From an uncultured Paracoccaceae bacterium (GTDB taxonomy: Bacteria; Pseudomonadota; Alphaproteobacteria; Rhodobacterales; Rhodobacteraceae), in NCBI GenBank assembly GCA_951812305.1, contig CATOSB010000002.1, forward strand, positions 62,001-126,000: a stretch of 64,000 bases of DNA, written 5' to 3'. Shown in pieces: positions 38,288 through 47,480 of this stretch. Position 1 is the first letter of the stretch. Each line of letters starts with the position of its first letter. The translations under genes and the position numbers were made by a program. The notes below the pieces were generated by a model. That model was not told where the DNA came from. It worked only from the letters and a program-made list of their open reading frames with translations, and did not search any database.

Positions 38288-38316
38288 GTTCTACTTTGGA
38301 CCGTGCGCAAAGTCAA
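38288..38316 (-). promoter_or_regulatory. Candidate sigma-70 promoter for the GTA cluster
   Basis: TTGACT (38311-38316) and TAGAAC (38288-38293) on the minus strand, spaced 17 bases, in an AT-rich gap after mltG. No other good promoter was seen between mltG and gp1. Start would be near 38281. Confidence 0.5.
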
Positions 38317-38379
38317 GAAATTTATTGTTAACAACAACTTAACGGAGCGAACGTTAACAAACCGTAAACGCGAAGATCC

Positions 38380-39540
38380 CTAATTCTCCGCCCGTTCCGC
38401 CTCGATCGCGCGCCACTTGGCGACATTTTCATTATGTTCTGCAAGGGTTTCGGCAAATGCGTGCCCGCCAGTCCCGTCCGCCACAAAGAAAATGAAGTTG
38501 GTACTGTCCGGATTCAAAGCCGCTTCGATCGCCGCCAGCCCCGGATTGGCAATCGGCGTTGGCGGCAGCCCTTCGATGACATAAGTGTTGAAGGGCGTTT
38601 CGCGCCGCAGTTCGCTCTGCCGCAACCCTCGTCCCAACACACCTTTGCCGTTGGTGACGCCATAAATCACCGTTGGGTCCGTCTGCAACTTCATGCCTTG
38701 GTTCAGCCGGTTGACAAAAACGCTCGCCACTTGCTGGCGTTCTTCCGCCAGTCCGGTCTCTTTTTCGACAATTGACGCCATAATCAGCGCCTCCGCCGGT
38801 GTGTCATAGGGCAAATCTGCCGCACGCTCGGACCAAGCGGCTTCCAGCCGTTCAGTCTGCCGCGCCTCCATAAGTGCCAGCAAATCACCGCGATCGTCGC
38901 CCGATACGATCTCGTAACTGTCTGGCGCCAACCGGCCCTCGGGCGGCACCGCGATCACATCTCCAGTCATCACTTCAACCGATTTTAGTCCCTCGACTAT
39001 CTGCCACGACGTGACACCTTCCGCCAATGCGACCCGAAATCGCGTATCCGGTTCCGCTGACCGTCTGGTATACACTTCAGGCGTCGCAACCTCGGAATCG
39101 GTGGGATCGAACTCCGCAACCTCAACAAAGCGGTTGGTGCTCGGATCCAACTCCCGCACCTGAATCCCCGTACGCGTTACGCCAATCCGATACACGATCT
39201 CGGTGCCGCAGGTAGACTGACCGCCACGTGTGACAATATCCGTGATATCTGCCATCGACGCCCCGGCGGGCACCAGAAAACTTCCTGCTTTCAACTGGCT
39301 GGCCTTGCCCGTGTAATCGGCAGCTATCCTAAATACACGCCCGTCTGACACGGCGCTTCGCGACACCAGATCCGCGGAAACCGCACTCATCGTCGATCCG
39401 CTCGGTACCCGCAAACAAATCGGGTCAGTCAGTGGACCCTCGGCCTTGTACTGGCTCTGCCCCCAGCCAACCAGACCAGCCGCCGCAATGAACAAAATGA
39501 TAAAAAGCGTCAGCGCATTCGACGCAATCGCGCGCCACAT
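38380..39540 (-). CDS. mltG: Endolytic murein transglycosylase MltG (YceG-like)
   Basis: 386-residue inner-membrane protein: one N-terminal transmembrane helix (ALTLFIILFIAAAGLVGWGQ), a LysM-like periplasmic region, and the YceG catalytic domain with ALIMASIVEKETGLAEERQQ, where the glutamate is the predicted catalytic residue, followed by FVNRLNQGMKLQTDPTVIYG. It cuts nascent glycan strands and so helps terminate peptidoglycan chains. Its start abuts the fabF stop (shared base at 39540), as is common in Rhodobacterales. Confidence 0.95.
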   Translation of the reverse strand: MWRAIASNALTLFIILFIAAAGLVGWGQSQYKAEGPLTDPICLRVPSGSTMSAVSADLVSRSAVSDGRVFRIAADYTGKASQLKAGSFLVPAGASMADITDIVTRGGQSTCGTEIVYRIGVTRTGIQVRELDPSTNRFVEVAEFDPTDSEVATPEVYTRRSAEPDTRFRVALAEGVTSWQIVEGLKSVEVMTGDVIAVPPEGRLAPDSYEIVSGDDRGDLLALMEARQTERLEAAWSERAADLPYDTPAEALIMASIVEKETGLAEERQQVASVFVNRLNQGMKLQTDPTVIYGVTNGKGVLGRGLRQSELRRETPFNTYVIEGLPPTPIANPGLAAIEAALNPDSTNFIFFVADGTGGHAFAETLAEHNENVAKWRAIEAERAEN

Positions 39541-40802
39541 CAGCCGCTCACCCGCCCCAGTACGAGCGAGGCATTGGTGCCGCCAAATCCGAATGAATTG
39601 GACAAGGCCACGTCGATCTTGCGCTCCTGTTTCGTAAGTGGCGCAAGGTTCAGCTTCGTCTCGACCGCCGGAGACTCAAGATTGATCGTCGGCGGTGCCA
39701 CCTGGTCGCGCAGCGCGAGGATCGAGAATATGCCTTCAATCGCCCCGGCCGCACCCAAAAGGTGGCCAGTACAGGATTTCGTCGAACTCATTGTCGCGTC
39801 CGCAGCCTTGTCGCCCAACAAGGCTTCAACCGCACCCAACTCAATTGAATCCGCCATCGTCGAAGTGCCATGCGCATTGATGTAATCCACGGCGTCAGAA
39901 GAAATGCCCGCACTTTTCAGCGCTGCTTGCATCGAGCGTCGCGCACCGTCGCCATCCTCGGCGGGCGCTGTGATGTGATAGGCGTCCCCGGACAGACCGT
40001 AACCCAACACTTCGGCATAGATATTGGCGCCCCTCGCAACCGCGTGCTCAAATTCCTCCAATACGACCATCCCTGCGCCTTCACCCATCACGAACCCGTC
40101 GCGATCAGCATCATAAGGGCGGCTGGCGCGATGTGGTTCATCGGCCCAATTCGTCGACAAGGCCTTGCACGCGTTAAACCCGGCCACACCTGAGGTGCAA
40201 ATCGGGCTTTCCGTGCCGCCCGCGATCATCACATCTGCGTCGCCCCACATGATCAATCGCGCCGCGTCACCGATGGCATGGGCACCGGTCGAACAAGCGG
40301 TAACCACCGCATGGTTGGGGCCTTTGAAGCCGTATTTGATCGAAACCTGACCGGACACCAGATTGATCAATGACCCCGGAATAAAGAATGGCGACACTCG
40401 CCGCGGGCCGCGCTCCGCGATCATCTGCGATGTCTTTTCGATCCAAGTCAGGCCACCAATACCAGACCCGATCAATACACCCGAACGGGCCTGATCTTCC
40501 GGGTCTTCCGGCTTCCAGCCACTGTCCTCAACAGCCTGCGTTGCCGCCGCAATGCCGTACAGAATGAAGGCATCGACCTTGCGCTGGTCCTTTGGTTCCA
40601 TCCAGTCGTCAGGATTAAACGAACCGTCACTGCCATCGCCACGCTTCACCTCGCAGGCATAAGATGTGCCAAAACCCTCAGTGTCAAAATGCGTGATTGG
40701 GCCGGCACCGGATTGCCCGGCCAAGAGCCGCGACCATGTTTCTTCAACGCCCGTCGCAAGCGGTGTGACCATCCCCAGCCCGGTGACAACTACTCGACGC
40801 AT
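39540..40802 (-). CDS. fabF: 3-oxoacyl-ACP synthase II
   Basis: 420-residue condensing enzyme of type II fatty acid elongation. The catalytic triad is visible: Cys in AVVTACSTGAHAIGDAARLI, His in VDYINAHGTSTMADSIELG and His in STKSCTGHLLGAAGAIEG. The C terminus SFGFGGTNASLVLGR is typical. It follows acpP after a terminator and leads directly into mltG. Confidence 0.97.
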   Translation of the reverse strand: MRRVVVTGLGMVTPLATGVEETWSRLLAGQSGAGPITHFDTEGFGTSYACEVKRGDGSDGSFNPDDWMEPKDQRKVDAFILYGIAAATQAVEDSGWKPEDPEDQARSGVLIGSGIGGLTWIEKTSQMIAERGPRRVSPFFIPGSLINLVSGQVSIKYGFKGPNHAVVTACSTGAHAIGDAARLIMWGDADVMIAGGTESPICTSGVAGFNACKALSTNWADEPHRASRPYDADRDGFVMGEGAGMVVLEEFEHAVARGANIYAEVLGYGLSGDAYHITAPAEDGDGARRSMQAALKSAGISSDAVDYINAHGTSTMADSIELGAVEALLGDKAADATMSSTKSCTGHLLGAAGAIEGIFSILALRDQVAPPTINLESPAVETKLNLAPLTKQERKIDVALSNSFGFGGTNASLVLGRVSG

Positions 40803-40898
40803 ATTCGCCTCTTATTGTTGGGTCTTCCGTCTGGCATTCTGATACACGGGCTTTTGCGGGTGGGGCAAGTCCCAGTGGGATATGTCCGTTCCACAAAG

Positions 40899-40923
40899 CA
40901 AAACGGCGCCCGTCAGAGCGCCG
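40899..40923 (-). terminator. Intrinsic terminator after acpP
   Basis: On the minus strand CGGCGCTC-TGAC-GGGCGCCG then TTTTGCTTTG: an eight-pair stem with tetraloop and T-rich tail, starting 2 bases after the acpP stop. It would make acpP a mostly separate, abundant transcript with partial read-through to fabF. Confidence 0.8.
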
Positions 40924-40925
40924 CC

Positions 40926-41183
40926 TCACAAGCCATGAGCCGTATCTTGGCTTTGGTTGTCGGTGATGAACGAAACCGCGTCACCAAAAGTCTGGATCGT
41001 CTCTGCCGCATCATCGGGAATTTCAATTCCGAATTCTTCCTCGAACGCCATCACCAGTTCAACGGTGTCGAGGCTGTCAGCACCCAAATCGTCGATGAAA
41101 GAAGCGGCCGGAACGACTTTTGTTTCCTCCACACCAAGGTGCTCGACCACAATCTTTTGTACGCGACTGCTAATATCGCTCAT
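40926..41183 (-). CDS. acpP: Acyl carrier protein
   Basis: 85 residues, slightly longer than the usual 77-79. The phosphopantetheine serine is in [20 protein letters not shown]. The end, [14 protein letters not shown], adds about eight residues beyond the common end. Carries acyl intermediates of fatty acid synthesis and lies between fabG and fabF. A promoter is proposed at 41309-41336 and a terminator directly after the stop. Confidence 0.97.
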   Translation of the reverse strand: MSDISSRVQKIVVEHLGVEETKVVPAASFIDDLGADSLDTVELVMAFEEEFGIEIPDDAAETIQTFGDAVSFITDNQSQDTAHGL

Positions 41184-41308
41184 GGTTTGTCCTCACATTC
41201 TTTTGGGTCACTGCCCGGTCTATGGTTGCGACCCCTGTTGGGCCTGCTCATCGGCCGCATTGCACGACCTCCGCCGGGTTGCACATTGCCCCGGCTGAAA
41301 CTGCGCCG

Positions 41309-41336
41309 CCTATAGCACATCGTTTCCACAACGCAA
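41309..41336 (-). promoter_or_regulatory. Candidate promoter for acpP
   Basis: Minus-strand TTGCGT (41331-41336), 16-base spacer, TATAGG (41309-41314), about 120 bases before the acpP start. The same -35 and spacing recur before rpsF. Confidence 0.45.
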
Positions 41337-41364
41337 ACGCTTTGTGCCACACGACGCAGGGTCG

Positions 41365-42102
41365 TCAGTACATGGCCATACCGCCATTCACATGCAAGGT
41401 TGCACCCGTGACATAGGACGCCGCCGGGCTAGCCAGATAAAGAACGGCGGCAGCAATATCATCGGATTCGCCCATGCGACCGGCAGGTATCTGGCCCATG
41501 ATCGCCTCTTTCTGGTCATCGGTCAGTTTATCGGTCATCGCGGTGGCGATGAACCCCGGTGAAACTACATTCACGGTGATCCCGCGGCTGGCCGTTTCAT
41601 AGGCAATGGATTTAGATAATCCTATCAGCCCCGCCTTTGCCGCAGCATAGTTCGCTTGTCCCGGGTTGCCCGAGGAGCCAACGACCGAACCGATGTTGAT
41701 GATCCGGCCCCAGCGCGCCTTCATCATGCCCCGCATCACGCCCCGGCACAGCCGCATAGACGACGTCAGGTTCACCTCCAGAACGTCGGACCATTCGTCA
41801 TCCTTCATCCGCATGAATATCTGGTCGCGGGTTATCCCGGCATTGTTGACGAGAATATCGACCGATCCCATTGCCTCGGCCGCTGTCTTGGGCAGGGCAT
41901 CGACGGCCTCGCTATCCGACAGATTGCACGGCACTACATGCGCCTTCTCGCCCAGATCCGCCGCCAGCGCCTCCAGCGGCTCTATCCGGGTTCCCGACAG
42001 CGCCACCGACGCGCCCGCCCCGTGCAATGCCTTCGCGATTGCACCACCGATGCCCCCTGACGCGCCGGTGACCAGCGCGTTTTTCCCTGTTAAGTCAAAC
42101 AT
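41365..42102 (-). CDS. fabG: 3-oxoacyl-ACP reductase
   Basis: 245-residue NADPH-dependent short-chain dehydrogenase that reduces 3-oxoacyl-ACP. Cofactor motif VTGASGGIGGAIA, NNAGITRDQIFMRM, catalytic Ser in GSVVGSSGNPGQ and YAAAKAG with Tyr and Lys. It starts three bases after fabD, forming the fabD-fabG unit, with acpP downstream. Confidence 0.96.
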   Translation of the reverse strand: MFDLTGKNALVTGASGGIGGAIAKALHGAGASVALSGTRIEPLEALAADLGEKAHVVPCNLSDSEAVDALPKTAAEAMGSVDILVNNAGITRDQIFMRMKDDEWSDVLEVNLTSSMRLCRGVMRGMMKARWGRIINIGSVVGSSGNPGQANYAAAKAGLIGLSKSIAYETASRGITVNVVSPGFIATAMTDKLTDDQKEAIMGQIPAGRMGESDDIAAAVLYLASPAASYVTGATLHVNGGMAMY

Positions 42103-42105
42103 TTC

Positions 42106-43053
42106 TTATCCTTCGTTCAGGCTTTGTACAGCCGCTTTCACGTCATCAGGCGTCTGGACATTACGCACCGCAATGTCCCGGTTGATGCGGCGCACCATGC
42201 CGCTCAACGCTTTCCCGGCACCAATCTCCCAGGTCTCCGTCACGCCCTGCTCGGCCATCCAGACCACAGATTCGCGCCAGCGCACCGAATGCGTCACCTG
42301 CTCGACCAGCAACGAACGGATCGTTGCGGAGTCAGAGACATCATGCGCAAGGACATTGGCCACCAACGGTACCTTTGGCCGCTCAATATCGACCTTCGCC
42401 AAAGCTTCCGCCATGCGTCCTGCTGCCGGTTCCATCAATGTGCAATGGAACGGGGCGCTGACGGGCAGCATAACTGCCCGCTTGGCACCTTTTTCTTTGG
42501 CAATATCGACCGCGCGCTCAACGGCAGCCTTCGCGCCGGATATCACGACTTGGCCGGGATCGTTGTCGTTGGCAGCTTGGCAAACCTCGGACCCGGACGC
42601 AGCGGCGGATGCCACCTCGCTCGCGGCGTCGAAATCCAGCCCCAAAAGTGCCGCCATGGCACCCTCGCCGACCGGAACGGCTTCCTGCATTGCCAGCCCA
42701 CGCAACCGCAAAAGTCGCGCTGTATCCGCGATGCTTATCGAACCCGCTGCCGCAAGCGCGGAATATTCTCCCAGCGAATGCCCGGCCACAAAGCTCGCCG
42801 CGTCAATTCCAACGCCTTCGGCGTTCAACGCAGCCATTGCCGCAAGCGACGTCGCCATGAGGGCCGGCTGTGCATTTTGCGTCAAAGTCAGCTGATCCTG
42901 CTCACCCTCCCAAACAAGCGCGGACAATTTCTCGCCCAGTGCCTCGTCAACTTCGTCAAAAACGGCCTTCGATGCCGGATACGCCTCTGCCAGCGCCTTG
43001 CCCATACCGATGGTCTGCGCGCCCTGTCCGGGAAAAATGAATGCTCGCGACAT
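42106..43053 (-). CDS. fabD: Malonyl-CoA:ACP transacylase
   Basis: 315-residue enzyme that loads malonate on ACP. N-terminal FPGQGAQTIGMGKALAEAYP, nucleophile serine in VAGHSLGEYSALAAAGSI, arginine block in LRLRGLAMQEA and histidine in PVSAPFHCTLMEPA. First gene of the fab group on this strand. Confidence 0.96.
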   Translation of the reverse strand: MSRAFIFPGQGAQTIGMGKALAEAYPASKAVFDEVDEALGEKLSALVWEGEQDQLTLTQNAQPALMATSLAAMAALNAEGVGIDAASFVAGHSLGEYSALAAAGSISIADTARLLRLRGLAMQEAVPVGEGAMAALLGLDFDAASEVASAAASGSEVCQAANDNDPGQVVISGAKAAVERAVDIAKEKGAKRAVMLPVSAPFHCTLMEPAAGRMAEALAKVDIERPKVPLVANVLAHDVSDSATIRSLLVEQVTHSVRWRESVVWMAEQGVTETWEIGAGKALSGMVRRINRDIAVRNVQTPDDVKAAVQSLNEG

Positions 43054-43138
43054 ATGCCCCCCAATCTCTGCCTTTGCCGGGAATACCCTTAGCAGAGCCT
43101 AGGTGCAATTGTCGCGAAATGGGCCGCAACGTATCCCG

Positions 43139-43792
43139 TCAGTAAGGAACTTCGCTTGGGCCAAGTGAGGGAAAGACACGCCGCTTGCCGTCAGTGCCCG
43201 CATCGGAGTGCCGGTGATAAGACGCCAACCGCTGCTCCAACGGGCGCATGTCGCTCATCAGCCGATCATGAACCGCCAGCAGCACCGATTCTTTGCCAAC
43301 CGCAACGGGTAATGGGTCGGGTTCCCCGGCGATCCGCAGGACCAGGCTTTGCGCTTTGCTTTCGCCGGGCGCTTTCATGATGGTGGCATTCGTTACTTCG
43401 CCAAACCGGGCGCTGGATCGAATCCAGCTTTCCCCTTTGGCGGTGCGCGATGCAGCACGTATCTCGCGCCTGCCCAGATCCACATGCAATTCGATGCCGC
43501 CTACACTGGACCCGGTCATTAAAAAGTAAGCGGCAGCTGATCCCACAGCGACCAGCGTCAATATCGACTTGATCAGATATTCGGGCCCGCCCATCGGCGT
43601 CAGCCACAGACCGGCCACGAACAGCAACCCACCAATCGCAGCCAGTTTCAATATGCGCGCACGCATCGAATCCGCCGCGCCGCCCTTCTTGGACCAGATG
43701 ATATATCCGAAATTTGTCTCGGTAACTGTTACAATGTTTGGTGCGCCCACAAGCGCGACCAATTTTTGCAAGACTTCCCTGTGGTCCAGCAT
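43139..43792 (-). CDS. Hypothetical membrane protein
   Basis: About 217 residues from ATG 43792 (MLDHREVLQKLVALVGAPNI). Two adjacent transmembrane helices (LAAIGGLLFVAGLWLT and LIKSILTLVAVGSAAAYFLM) separate a short cytoplasmic N terminus from a beta-rich C-terminal region (VGGIELHVDLGRREIRAASR). I do not recognise the family. It lies between fabD and the divergent rpsF promoter, 85 bases upstream of fabD, and could be co-transcribed with the fab genes. Confidence 0.7.
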   Translation of the reverse strand: MLDHREVLQKLVALVGAPNIVTVTETNFGYIIWSKKGGAADSMRARILKLAAIGGLLFVAGLWLTPMGGPEYLIKSILTLVAVGSAAAYFLMTGSSVGGIELHVDLGRREIRAASRTAKGESWIRSSARFGEVTNATIMKAPGESKAQSLVLRIAGEPDPLPVAVGKESVLLAVHDRLMSDMRPLEQRLASYHRHSDAGTDGKRRVFPSLGPSEVPY

Positions 43793-43883
43793 GATATTCC
43801 ATTCGACTCCGGCCCCACAATGTTCGAAATGACAGAGAAACTTGGCCGGAATTGGGCCGCAAGCGTTCATTTTAGGGAAGCTC

Positions 43884-43911
43884 TTGCGTCGAATGCGGCC
43901 TCATGTATAAG
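43884..43911 (+). promoter_or_regulatory. Candidate promoter for rpsF-rpsR-rplI
   Basis: TTGCGT (43884-43889), 16-base spacer, TATAAG (43906-43911), about 107 bases before rpsF. The sequence after it would form a leader of about 100 bases. Confidence 0.5.
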
Positions 43912-44017
43912 GCCACCTTCCTTCGCGACGTTTATGAACCGCGCAGTCTCTCGTGGCCCGGCAGCGAAGGAATAACGCCGGTCCTTTGAAATGCGCCTTG
44001 ATAGAAGTGGAGCGAAC

Positions 44018-44377
44018 ATGCCGCTATACGAGCATGTCTTTATCTCGCGTCAGGACTTGTCCAACGCGCAGGCCGAAGGCCTTATCGAACACTTTGGCAC
44101 CGTGCTGGCCGACAACGGCGGCAAACTCGTTGAAAACGAGTATTGGGGCGTCAAGACGATGGCCTACAAGATCAACAAGAATCGCAAAGGGCATTATGCC
44201 TTTATGCGCTCAGACGCACCTGCGCCGGCCGTGCAGGAAATGGAACGCCTGATGCGTCTGCATGAAGACGTTATGCGGGTTCTGACGATCAAGGTTGACG
44301 AGCATCAGGAAGGCCCGTCCATCCAAATGCAGAAACGCGAAGAACGTGACCGCGGCGACCGCCGCGAGCGCCGCTAA
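44018..44377 (+). CDS. rpsF: 30S ribosomal protein S6
   Basis: 119 residues: [20 protein letters not shown], the [20 protein letters not shown] core, and a basic tail ([15 protein letters not shown]). ATG 44018 follows GGAGCGAAC; the upstream ATG at 43991 is not used. First gene of the conserved rpsF-rpsR-rplI operon. Confidence 0.97.
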   Translation: MPLYEHVFISRQDLSNAQAEGLIEHFGTVLADNGGKLVENEYWGVKTMAYKINKNRKGHYAFMRSDAPAPAVQEMERLMRLHEDVMRVLTIKVDEHQEGPSIQMQKREERDRGDRRERR

Positions 44378-44391
44378 GGAGGGCTAAGCAC

Positions 44392-44619
44392 ATGGCAAGT
44401 AAACCATTTTTCCGCCGCCGCAAGGTCTGCCCGTTCTCCGGCGACAATGCACCAAAGATCGACTATAAGGACACGCGTCTTTTGCAGCGCTATATCTCAG
44501 AGCGTGGCCAGATCGTGCCCAGCCGCATCACCGCCGTATCGGCCAAGAAGCAGCGTGAACTGGCCCGTGCAATCAAGCGCGCCCGTTTCCTCGCCCTTCT
44601 GCCTTACGCTGTGAAATAA
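44392..44619 (+). CDS. rpsR: 30S ribosomal protein S18
   Basis: 75 residues. Family pattern [40 protein letters not shown] and the C-terminal [26 protein letters not shown] precedes the start. Binds S6 on the 30S platform. Confidence 0.98.
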   Translation: MASKPFFRRRKVCPFSGDNAPKIDYKDTRLLQRYISERGQIVPSRITAVSAKKQRELARAIKRARFLALLPYAVK

Positions 44620-44631
44620 GGAGGATACGTC

Positions 44632-45291
44632 ATGGAAGTCATTCTTCTCGAACGTGTCGCCAAGCTGGGCCAGATGGGCGATGTCGTCTCTGTGAAAGAG
44701 GGTTATGCGCGCAACTTCCTGTTGCCGCAGAAAAAGGCCCTGCGGGCGTCGAAAACCAACATCGACGCATTCGAGGCGCAAAAGTCGCAGCTTGAAGCAC
44801 GTAACCTCGAATCCAAAAAAGAAGCAGAATCACTGGCCGCAAAGCTGGACGGTCAACAGTTCATCGTGATTCGCTCTGCCTCTGACGCCGGTTCGCTTTA
44901 TGGCTCTGTCACCCCGCGTGATGCGGCGGACGTGGCCACCGAGGCAGGCTTCAGCGTTGATCGCAAACAGATCATCCTGACCGCGCCGATCAAAGAACTG
45001 GGCCTTCACGACATCATGGTGCGCCTGCACCCCGAAGTCGAAGCCAACGTTCAGATCAATGTGGCCCGGTCCCAGGAAGAGGCCGAATTGCAGGCCTCTG
45101 GCAAGTCCATTCAGGAACTTGCAGCCGAGGAAGAAGCCGCAGCCGACTTTGAGATTGCCGAGCTTTTTGACGACATCGGTGCCGCACAGGCCAGCGATGA
45201 TGAATTGCTGCCAACAGACGACGAAGAGGGTTCTGAGGAACCTGCGGAAGGCGCAGCCGAAGAAACCGTTGCAGAAAGCGACGAAAGCTAA
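44632..45291 (+). CDS. rplI: 50S ribosomal protein L9, with long acidic C-terminal tail
   Basis: 219 residues against about 150 for E. coli L9. The N-terminal domain is clear ([33 protein letters not shown]), followed by the long helix and C-terminal domain to about residue 150. The last 60 or so residues are strongly acidic ([20 protein letters not shown]), a tail seen in several Rhodobacterales L9 proteins. Ends just before an intrinsic terminator. Confidence 0.97.
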   Translation: MEVILLERVAKLGQMGDVVSVKEGYARNFLLPQKKALRASKTNIDAFEAQKSQLEARNLESKKEAESLAAKLDGQQFIVIRSASDAGSLYGSVTPRDAADVATEAGFSVDRKQIILTAPIKELGLHDIMVRLHPEVEANVQINVARSQEEAELQASGKSIQELAAEEEAAADFEIAELFDDIGAAQASDDELLPTDDEEGSEEPAEGAAEETVAESDES

Positions 45292-45312
45292 TCGTTTCTC
45301 CAAACAAGATTG

Positions 45313-45345
45313 AAATGCCGCCCAATCCGGGCGGCATTTTTCTTT
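45313..45345 (+). terminator. Intrinsic terminator after rplI
   Basis: AAATGCCGCCC-AATCC-GGGCGGCATTTTTCTTT: an eleven-pair stem with T-rich tail. It sits between the convergent rplI and the small membrane-protein gene, so may serve both. Confidence 0.9.
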
Positions 45346-45346
45346 G

Positions 45347-45610
45347 TCACCCGCCGGTGAACCGGGAAACCAGACGCGGCGCGAACACGCCAATCACAGC
45401 GCCAAGTGTCAGTGCAATCACACCGCCATTGGTGAAAATCGCCGAAATAACCGCCGCGACCAGCAAACAGACAGCCAGCGACAGCCCGCGCATTTCCCCG
45501 GGCTCCAGCGGTGTTTCCGCCATAAGGATTCCATCCAGCGCGCGTTTGATTGGTCCTTCAACCAATGGCGCGGCGAACCCGGCCACCAGACCCAGTATGA
45601 ACGTCAGCAT
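45347..45610 (-). CDS. Small hypothetical membrane protein
   Basis: 87 residues with hydrophobic segments LTFILGLVAGFAAPLVEG, LSLAVCLLVAAVISAIF and VIALTLGAVIGVFAPRLV; two or three transmembrane helices. No family recognised. Convergent with rplI across the shared terminator and divergent from pyrC. Confidence 0.7.
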   Translation of the reverse strand: MLTFILGLVAGFAAPLVEGPIKRALDGILMAETPLEPGEMRGLSLAVCLLVAAVISAIFTNGGVIALTLGAVIGVFAPRLVSRFTGG

Positions 45611-45752
45611 GACTTAGCCCCCATTAATTCAACGTCTCATCCGTGTTATTACATAATGGTCGCGCAGACATGCGGAAATCCATTTGATCTTTCTCCGCGC
45701 GACGCCAAATTGAATGTGGCACGCCGGTTTGCTTTTCGCTATGGCCTGTCCG

Positions 45753-46787
45753 ATGTCTAAAAGTCTGACAATTCGCCGCCCCGACGATTGGCACCTGCAC
45801 CTGCGCGATGGTGCGATGTTGCGTGCGGTTCTGCCCGAAAGCGCCCGCCACTTCGCCCGCGCGATCATCATGCCAAATCTTGTACCGCCGGTTGTTACCG
45901 CCGATGACGCCACAGCGTACCGCGACCGGATCATGTCTACCCTTCCCGACGGCATGGACTTCGAACCCTTGATGACACTCTACCTGACCGAGGCCACCGA
46001 CCCTGCGGATGTCGCCGCAGCGCACGCCAGCGGCCTGATCACGGCTGTTAAACTCTACCCCGCTGGGGCAACAACCAACTCTGCGTCCGGCGTCAAGAAT
46101 TTCGATAACGTGCGGGGAACGTTGGAAAAAATGGCCGAAATTGGCCTACCCCTTTGCGTTCACGGCGAAGTCACCGACGCCGAGGTCGACATTTTCGACC
46201 GCGAAGCTGTGTTCATCGAGCGTGTTCTTGACCCGATCCGCCGCGCCACGCCGGGTCTTCGCGTTGTGATGGAACATATCACCACCAAAAACGGCATCGA
46301 CTATGTCAAAAGCCAATCCGATATGGGCGGAACGATCACCACGCATCATCTGGTGATAAACCGCAACGACATCCTCGTTGGCGGGATAAAACCGCATTAC
46401 TATTGCCTGCCGGTTGCCAAGCGGGAAGAGCACCGCCTCGCCCTTCGCGCCGCCGCGACCTCGGGCGATGCGCATTTCTTCCTCGGCACCGACAGCGCCC
46501 CGCATCTTGACGAGCTGAAAGAACACCCCTGCGGTTGCGCCGGTTGTTTCACAGCAACCAACACGATGAGCATCCTCGCCGAAGTTTTCGAACAGGAACA
46601 GGCGCTTGACCGGCTGGAGGCTTTCGCGTCGCTTAACGGCCCCGCCTTTTATGGGCTACCCGCCAATGACGACAAGATCACGCTCACCAGGGGCGACCCT
46701 GTTAACTACCCAACCAAGATCGACACCGCCGACGGCCCCGTCACCGTCTTTGACCCGGGCTACCCGCTGCACTGGCACGTCGCCTAG
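45753..46787 (+). CDS. pyrC: Dihydroorotase
   Basis: 344-residue type II dihydroorotase that closes carbamoyl-aspartate to dihydroorotate in pyrimidine synthesis. Zinc ligands HLHLRDG, the carboxylated lysine in [20 protein letters not shown], the histidines of [13 protein letters not shown], and [10 protein letters not shown] with the catalytic Asp. The ATG may instead be 45741. pyrE follows 12 bases downstream. Confidence 0.95.
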   Translation: MSKSLTIRRPDDWHLHLRDGAMLRAVLPESARHFARAIIMPNLVPPVVTADDATAYRDRIMSTLPDGMDFEPLMTLYLTEATDPADVAAAHASGLITAVKLYPAGATTNSASGVKNFDNVRGTLEKMAEIGLPLCVHGEVTDAEVDIFDREAVFIERVLDPIRRATPGLRVVMEHITTKNGIDYVKSQSDMGGTITTHHLVINRNDILVGGIKPHYYCLPVAKREEHRLALRAAATSGDAHFFLGTDSAPHLDELKEHPCGCAGCFTATNTMSILAEVFEQEQALDRLEAFASLNGPAFYGLPANDDKITLTRGDPVNYPTKIDTADGPVTVFDPGYPLHWHVA

Positions 46788-46799
46788 AAAGGACATCCA

Positions 46800-47480
46800 A
46801 TGATCCCAACGTCCTTCCCGACCAAAGAAGAAATCGCGCGCCTGTCAGCGCAGATGCTTCTGGAAATCGGCGCCGTGGACTTCAACGCGCGTGAACCCTT
46901 CATCTATTCCTCCGGCCTGCCCGGCCCATCTTATGTCGATTGCCGCAAAATCATTTCCTTCCCGCGCGTCCGGTCCACATTGATGGATTTTCTGACCGTC
47001 ACCGTCATGCGCGACGCCGGGTTCGAGGCATTCGAAAACATCGCAGGCGGCGAAACTGCTGGCATCCCATTCGCCGCCCTTGTTGCCGAACGCATGGCCT
47101 TGCCCATGACCTATGTGCGCAAGAAACCAAAAGGTTATGGTCGCAACGCGCGTATCGAAGGCGCGATGAGCGAGGGCGAACGCGTTCTGCTCGTCGAAGA
47201 CCTAACCACCGATGGGGGTTCGAAGATCTCATTCGTCGACGCCATCCGTGAAACCGGGGCAACTTGCGCCCATACGGCGGTGATATTCTACTATGGGATC
47301 TTCCCGGAAACGGAAAAGACGCTCGGCGATCATGGCGTCACCCTGCATCACCTTTGCACGTGGTGGGATGTACTGGCCGTTGCCAGAGAAACACGGGCGT
47401 TCGATGACGACACCCTGAACGAAGTCGAAGCTTTTCTGAATGATCCCCGCGCATGGCAGGAAGCGCACAAATCGGGCTAA
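46800..47480 (+). CDS. pyrE: Orotate phosphoribosyltransferase
   Basis: 226-residue enzyme that makes orotidine-5'-phosphate from orotate and PRPP. PRPP-binding motif [20 protein letters not shown]; lysine loop [28 protein letters not shown] precedes the start. Its stop overlaps the stop of the convergent VWA gene within one CTAA tetranucleotide. Confidence 0.95.
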   Translation: MIPTSFPTKEEIARLSAQMLLEIGAVDFNAREPFIYSSGLPGPSYVDCRKIISFPRVRSTLMDFLTVTVMRDAGFEAFENIAGGETAGIPFAALVAERMALPMTYVRKKPKGYGRNARIEGAMSEGERVLLVEDLTTDGGSKISFVDAIRETGATCAHTAVIFYYGIFPETEKTLGDHGVTLHHLCTWWDVLAVARETRAFDDDTLNEVEAFLNDPRAWQEAHKSG

